From positions 128,337,388 through 128,401,387 of the forward strand of contig NC_134644.1 in assembly GCF_030463565.1 (NCBI RefSeq): 64,000 nucleotides of DNA, in the 5' to 3' direction. Position numbers and translations under genes: made by a program. Of this stretch, positions 60,477-64,000 are shown in pieces (within the stretch, counting starts at the first letter, position 1; the number at the start of each line of letters is the position of its first letter). Under the pieces are notes generated by a model that was not told where the DNA came from, made no database searches, and saw only the letters and a program-made list of their open reading frames with translations. Origin of the DNA: Pelecanus crispus (taxonomy: Eukaryota; Chordata; Aves; Pelecaniformes; Pelecanidae).

Positions 60477-60502
60477 TGTGTGTGTATATATATACACACA
60501 CA
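60477..60502. repeat. 26-bp perfect palindrome of TG/TA/CA repeats
   Basis: (TG)n(TA)n(CA)n in which the left and right halves are exact reverse complements; it can extrude as a hairpin or cruciform. A further CATATATGTG follows at once. Confidence 0.9.
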
Positions 60503-60965
60503 TATATGTGTAAACTTTGACTGTTAAACTCTGTTTCAATCAGGCATATAATATTTTTCATTCATTAAACATTTCCTGGACCAGGTTCTTCATGTGTATT
60601 CCCTGAAAATTGGAAAGAATGTGGGTGTCCTTATTGAATTTGGAACAGCTGTTCAATAAAAGTTGGGGTTTTTTTCAGTAACACGTTTGGTTTCTTGTAA
60701 ATAACTTGATCTTTTGGAGAGCTTCTTGTATGAAAACAGCTAATTAAAGACTTGTGTTGCAGAAGAGATGAATAAGGTTATTCTGGTAGTGTACATGCTG
60801 AAAGACGTATTGCATGATTCCAGCTGTGAGTTGCAGTCAGTTATTGGTGAGTGGAAGGAATGACTCAGCAAGAAACAATTACTTTATAACGGAAAGTGGT
60901 TGTGTTGTGGTTCGTGGTAAATCTAGAGTGTGTAACTTGGAGTTCCAAAGTCTTTTTTTCTAGGT

Positions 60966-61038
60966 GGGGAATTAGCTCAAATGGTAGAGCGCTCGCTTAG
61001 CATGCGAGAGGTAGCGGGATCGATGCCCGCATTCTCCA
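60966..61038 (+). tRNA. tRNA-Ala (AGC), copy 5
   Basis: Same 73-nt sequence on the plus strand, 12.7 kb from copy 4, with a ten-base T run 8 nt downstream, the strongest terminator of the five. Confidence 0.97.
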
Positions 61039-64000
61039 GTGTATGTTTTTTTTTTCAACATTTATTTCATTAGAAACTAAACAGCAGTGTTAAAATATTT
61101 CCTATTTACACTTAATTTTTCTTATATAATGGTGTAAAGAAACCTGAAAGAATTATAATCTAAAAAAAAGTTAACACATTGTTTTAAATATTTTTTCTTT
61201 TCAGAATTGTGTGTTTGTTCTTTTGCATACAGGGGAAAAAAATACAATCCTTGCATGAAATAACAAAGCTTACTGACATTTTAGTACAATAATAAATGAT
61301 ATGAACAAATAATAAAGTAAAATGAGGGATTTTTTTAATGTGCCCTTAAATCTTTGGTTTATGATTTCATTAGTTAAATTTATATTTGATGTTATAGTTT
61401 AGTGTATAATGAACTATGCTGTAATACTCATTATTTTTGTTCTATTTTGGTTGTGTAGAAACAATGGGCTAGAGTATGCTATAACTCTGCCACTCCAGGT
61501 AGCAAGGTTATGTCTTTTGCTTGTGAATTTTCACATCTCTGAAATATCATGGAAACTTTGTCTGTAAATCTATGCTTGCACATTTTAAGTCTTCATGAGA
61601 TTTTTTTTTTTTCCAATTCTAATTTTATTTTCTCACTAGCTTGTTCAGGTATCTAACTGCTCGTACTTCCAGGTTGAGGCAGCATGAGGAAATGAGCAAA
61701 ATGTGCTTCCTATAAATACAGTGAATTTGTGCAGTCAGGATCTTGGGAGTACACGTATTAAAACAAATGGAAATCAGTAAACAAAAATTATGAATTGGGT
61801 TTCAAGTTAAGGAAGGAGGAGATACTGTGCTGCATGGATGTGTAAGTAGCACCTGTGGAGAAAATAAGGGAGCTTGGAGATCCTCCCATGACATGACAAA
61901 AAGGAGTTAACCTCTGGATGGATGGGATAGAAGTTGAATTTGCTTATTTCTCTTGTATTATCCACATACTGGACAGAAAAGAGGTTTTGTAACTTTAAGA
62001 CTACTTAGATGCTTGTTGTTAAAATGAAACCTGTTGGAGAGAGAAGTGTTAATTGTCTTCGGAGTCCTCTCTGGGCTCAGGTAATGATTTAAATGTCCAT
62101 TTGCTTGGAATGAGACTGTATAGTAGTTTTCTATGCGGTTATTATTGGTTCTATGTTTTTTGTGTTTCTGTTACTGCTTAATACCTGACACTTTCTATGC
62201 TTTTAAGGAGGATGAGTAATGTTGCACTTCTTGGCTAATCAGGCGCAAGTTGTGCACTGATGAAATGAGAGAATCCAGTGGGGCTCTGTACAGGTGCAGC
62301 CTGCAGTCACTTGCAGAACTATGGCTTCTGACTGTAAGCTCTCTAGGCTGATGACTGTTTGTTGCCTTTATGCCCAGCTTCCTATAATGGGGCTCTTCTG
62401 TCTGTTAGGGCTTGTAAATGCACCATGATATGAACAGAAGTAAGAGCTGTTTCTCATCCCATGTGGTGTTTTATGTCTCTACTTTTTGGGTAGACTGTCT
62501 TGTGAAGAATTTACTGGATTGAGAGAGTCAAGGGTCCTAGTCCCCAAAAGCACTACCTGTGGGAGGAAATTACCTGATGATGGGTAAGTAGGTTCCAGAG
62601 CCCCGTGTCAAAGGGAGTGACTACTCTGGGTCTGTCTGTGCTTTCTGAGTCAGAAGTTGCATAGAGATACTCTGTGTGAAGAACCATGAGAGAATTCAGC
62701 TTTGTTTGATTATTATTATTATTGCCATTCACACAGACTTAATGCCCTCTGTAATATTGTGCTTAAATGAGTTACACAAGTCAGTTACTCATTCTGTGAA
62801 AAATAATTTGTTTGTACTAAACTTGCTGGAAGGTACTGTTATCCTATGTCTGTGTTGTAGTGTGAGAAAGGGGAATAATTATACCTTACTTGTCTTTTAT
62901 CAATACTTTGTTTCAAATATTACTTAGAAAGGGTGGGATGGAGCTTGGGAACCATCATTCTGGCAACTCTGAAGACAGTGTTCTACAGCGAGAGCGCTGT
63001 CTGTAGAATCTGCATTCAGAAATCACAACTCTGTGAAATGCTTCTTTTAAATAAATTTATTCCACAGCACGATTGTAGTACATTGATTTCCTGAGCTGAG
63101 CCCACTGCAGTTCTAAGTTTTCTCATAAGGGATGCCATGTGATGTTTGACAATAAAGTTTATAAAAGATTTTTGCTGTAATCATTATGGTTACCCTATTG
63201 TGACCAAGTTGTAAAGCAGACAACGTATCTCCAAGAACTCTCTTCTTTTTCAAGAGTGAGAGGTGACTTTATTACTCTGTGTAAACTCTTGATAGTTTGG
63301 AAGAAAAGGAACTTGCACCTTTGAATTTGTTCAGCTTCTAGTTGTCAGGTGTTTTTCCTCAAGTTCAATGCTGCAAAAAAATACATTTTATCCCAGTAAA
63401 TTTCCCACATCAGAAGAGTGAAACAAAGTAGCTGTTAAGAGCCATTCAGCGTGGGGTTCCTTGCCTAGGCCAGCGGCCTTATGCTTTTTTTCCCTTTTGG
63501 CCCCTGTTTTATCTTTATTTTCTCTGGTTGCAATTAGTATTGTAATAATTGTTGCTGTTAACCATAAGATGGGACTTGCATCTAGTGGGTGGGCGTAGAC
63601 ATGGATGGACTGTGGAGTCTGCCTTCAGAGACTCACAGAATACCAGTCGGCTGTGGTTTGTATCACATCTCAGAAGATACACTGATGTACTATTATCGTT
63701 AGCAGAGGATCACCTAAAAAACCCAGATGAATCCTTCTGAAAAAATAAGCACGTAGGCTTTGGGTGGCCGTAGTGCCCCTTTCTGGCTCTTGATCACAAA
63801 GAATAGGAAAAGAGGGACAATGTGTGTGGCGTTTCCTTCTGTTTGAGGCCACAATATTTTCTCCAGCGATGTTATAATAGTTAGAGGAGAAAAATCGTTA
63901 AATATTGTGACTTTTTTTTTCTCGGTATCCTTACTGTTTCCACTAAGAAGAAATACTGAAACAGGCTACAGAAGATAATACCTACGATCAACTTGTGACA
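61039..64000. other. Right-end intergenic stretch, no gene recognised
   Basis: About 3 kb, AT-rich with a poly-T run near 61600-61612. No coding exon, RNA gene or known repeat identified; UBE2V2 exons were specifically looked for and not seen. Confidence 0.5.

Noticed and set aside
37191..64000. UBE2V2 coding exons, expected next to MCM4 by vertebrate synteny
   Set aside because: The conserved N-terminal and catalytic-like segments were looked for on both strands and not found; the gene body probably lies to the right.

Overview
This is a vertebrate genomic window, almost certainly from a bird. The reasons are CR1 retrotransposon copies with the avian-type 3' end (imperfect ATTCTATG-type repeats), solo LTRs of endogenous retrovirus families common in bird genomes, short introns, and the conserved head-to-head gene pair PRKDC/MCM4.

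Left part (1-24,734, minus strand): the first 29 coding exons of PRKDC (DNA-PKcs, the DNA-dependent protein kinase catalytic subunit). They give about 1,153 of roughly 4,100 residues, i.e. the N-terminal HEAT-repeat region. The gene runs out of the window on the left, so the FAT, kinase and FATC domains are not here. Every exon was placed by homology to the known protein and by matching AG/GT splice sites and reading phase.

Middle (24,735-25,660): a CpG-rich bidirectional promoter of 926 bp between the two start codons, with E2F-like and CCAAT elements, a 17-base G run and a compound triplet repeat in the presumed MCM4 5' UTR.

Right of the promoter (25,661-about 37,190, plus strand): complete MCM4, 16 coding exons, 861 codons, with an intact zinc finger, Walker A, Walker B and arginine-finger motif. 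Two introns carry CR1 insertions in the sense orientation. The 3' UTR starts with a roughly 109-bp tandem duplication.

37,190-64,000: no further protein-coding gene was recognised. This part holds five apparently identical tRNA-Ala(AGC) genes in mixed orientation, three LTR pieces (one a 1.1-kb solo LTR with a 239-codon open frame), two CR1 3' ends, and two CpG-rich, promoter-like islands (about 54.9-55.5 kb and 59.25-60.1 kb). In other vertebrates the next gene on this strand is UBE2V2; its coding exons were looked for and not found, so the islands may be first exons of it or of noncoding transcripts.

The two main genes fit together functionally: both are nuclear genome-maintenance genes (double-strand-break repair by end joining, and the replicative MCM2-7 helicase) and share one control region. 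I see no sign of an undescribed multi-gene system. The more interesting observations are a possible poison exon in PRKDC, the CR1-extended reading frames in MCM4, the LTR open frame, the 3' UTR duplication, the tRNA cluster and the two unassigned islands.
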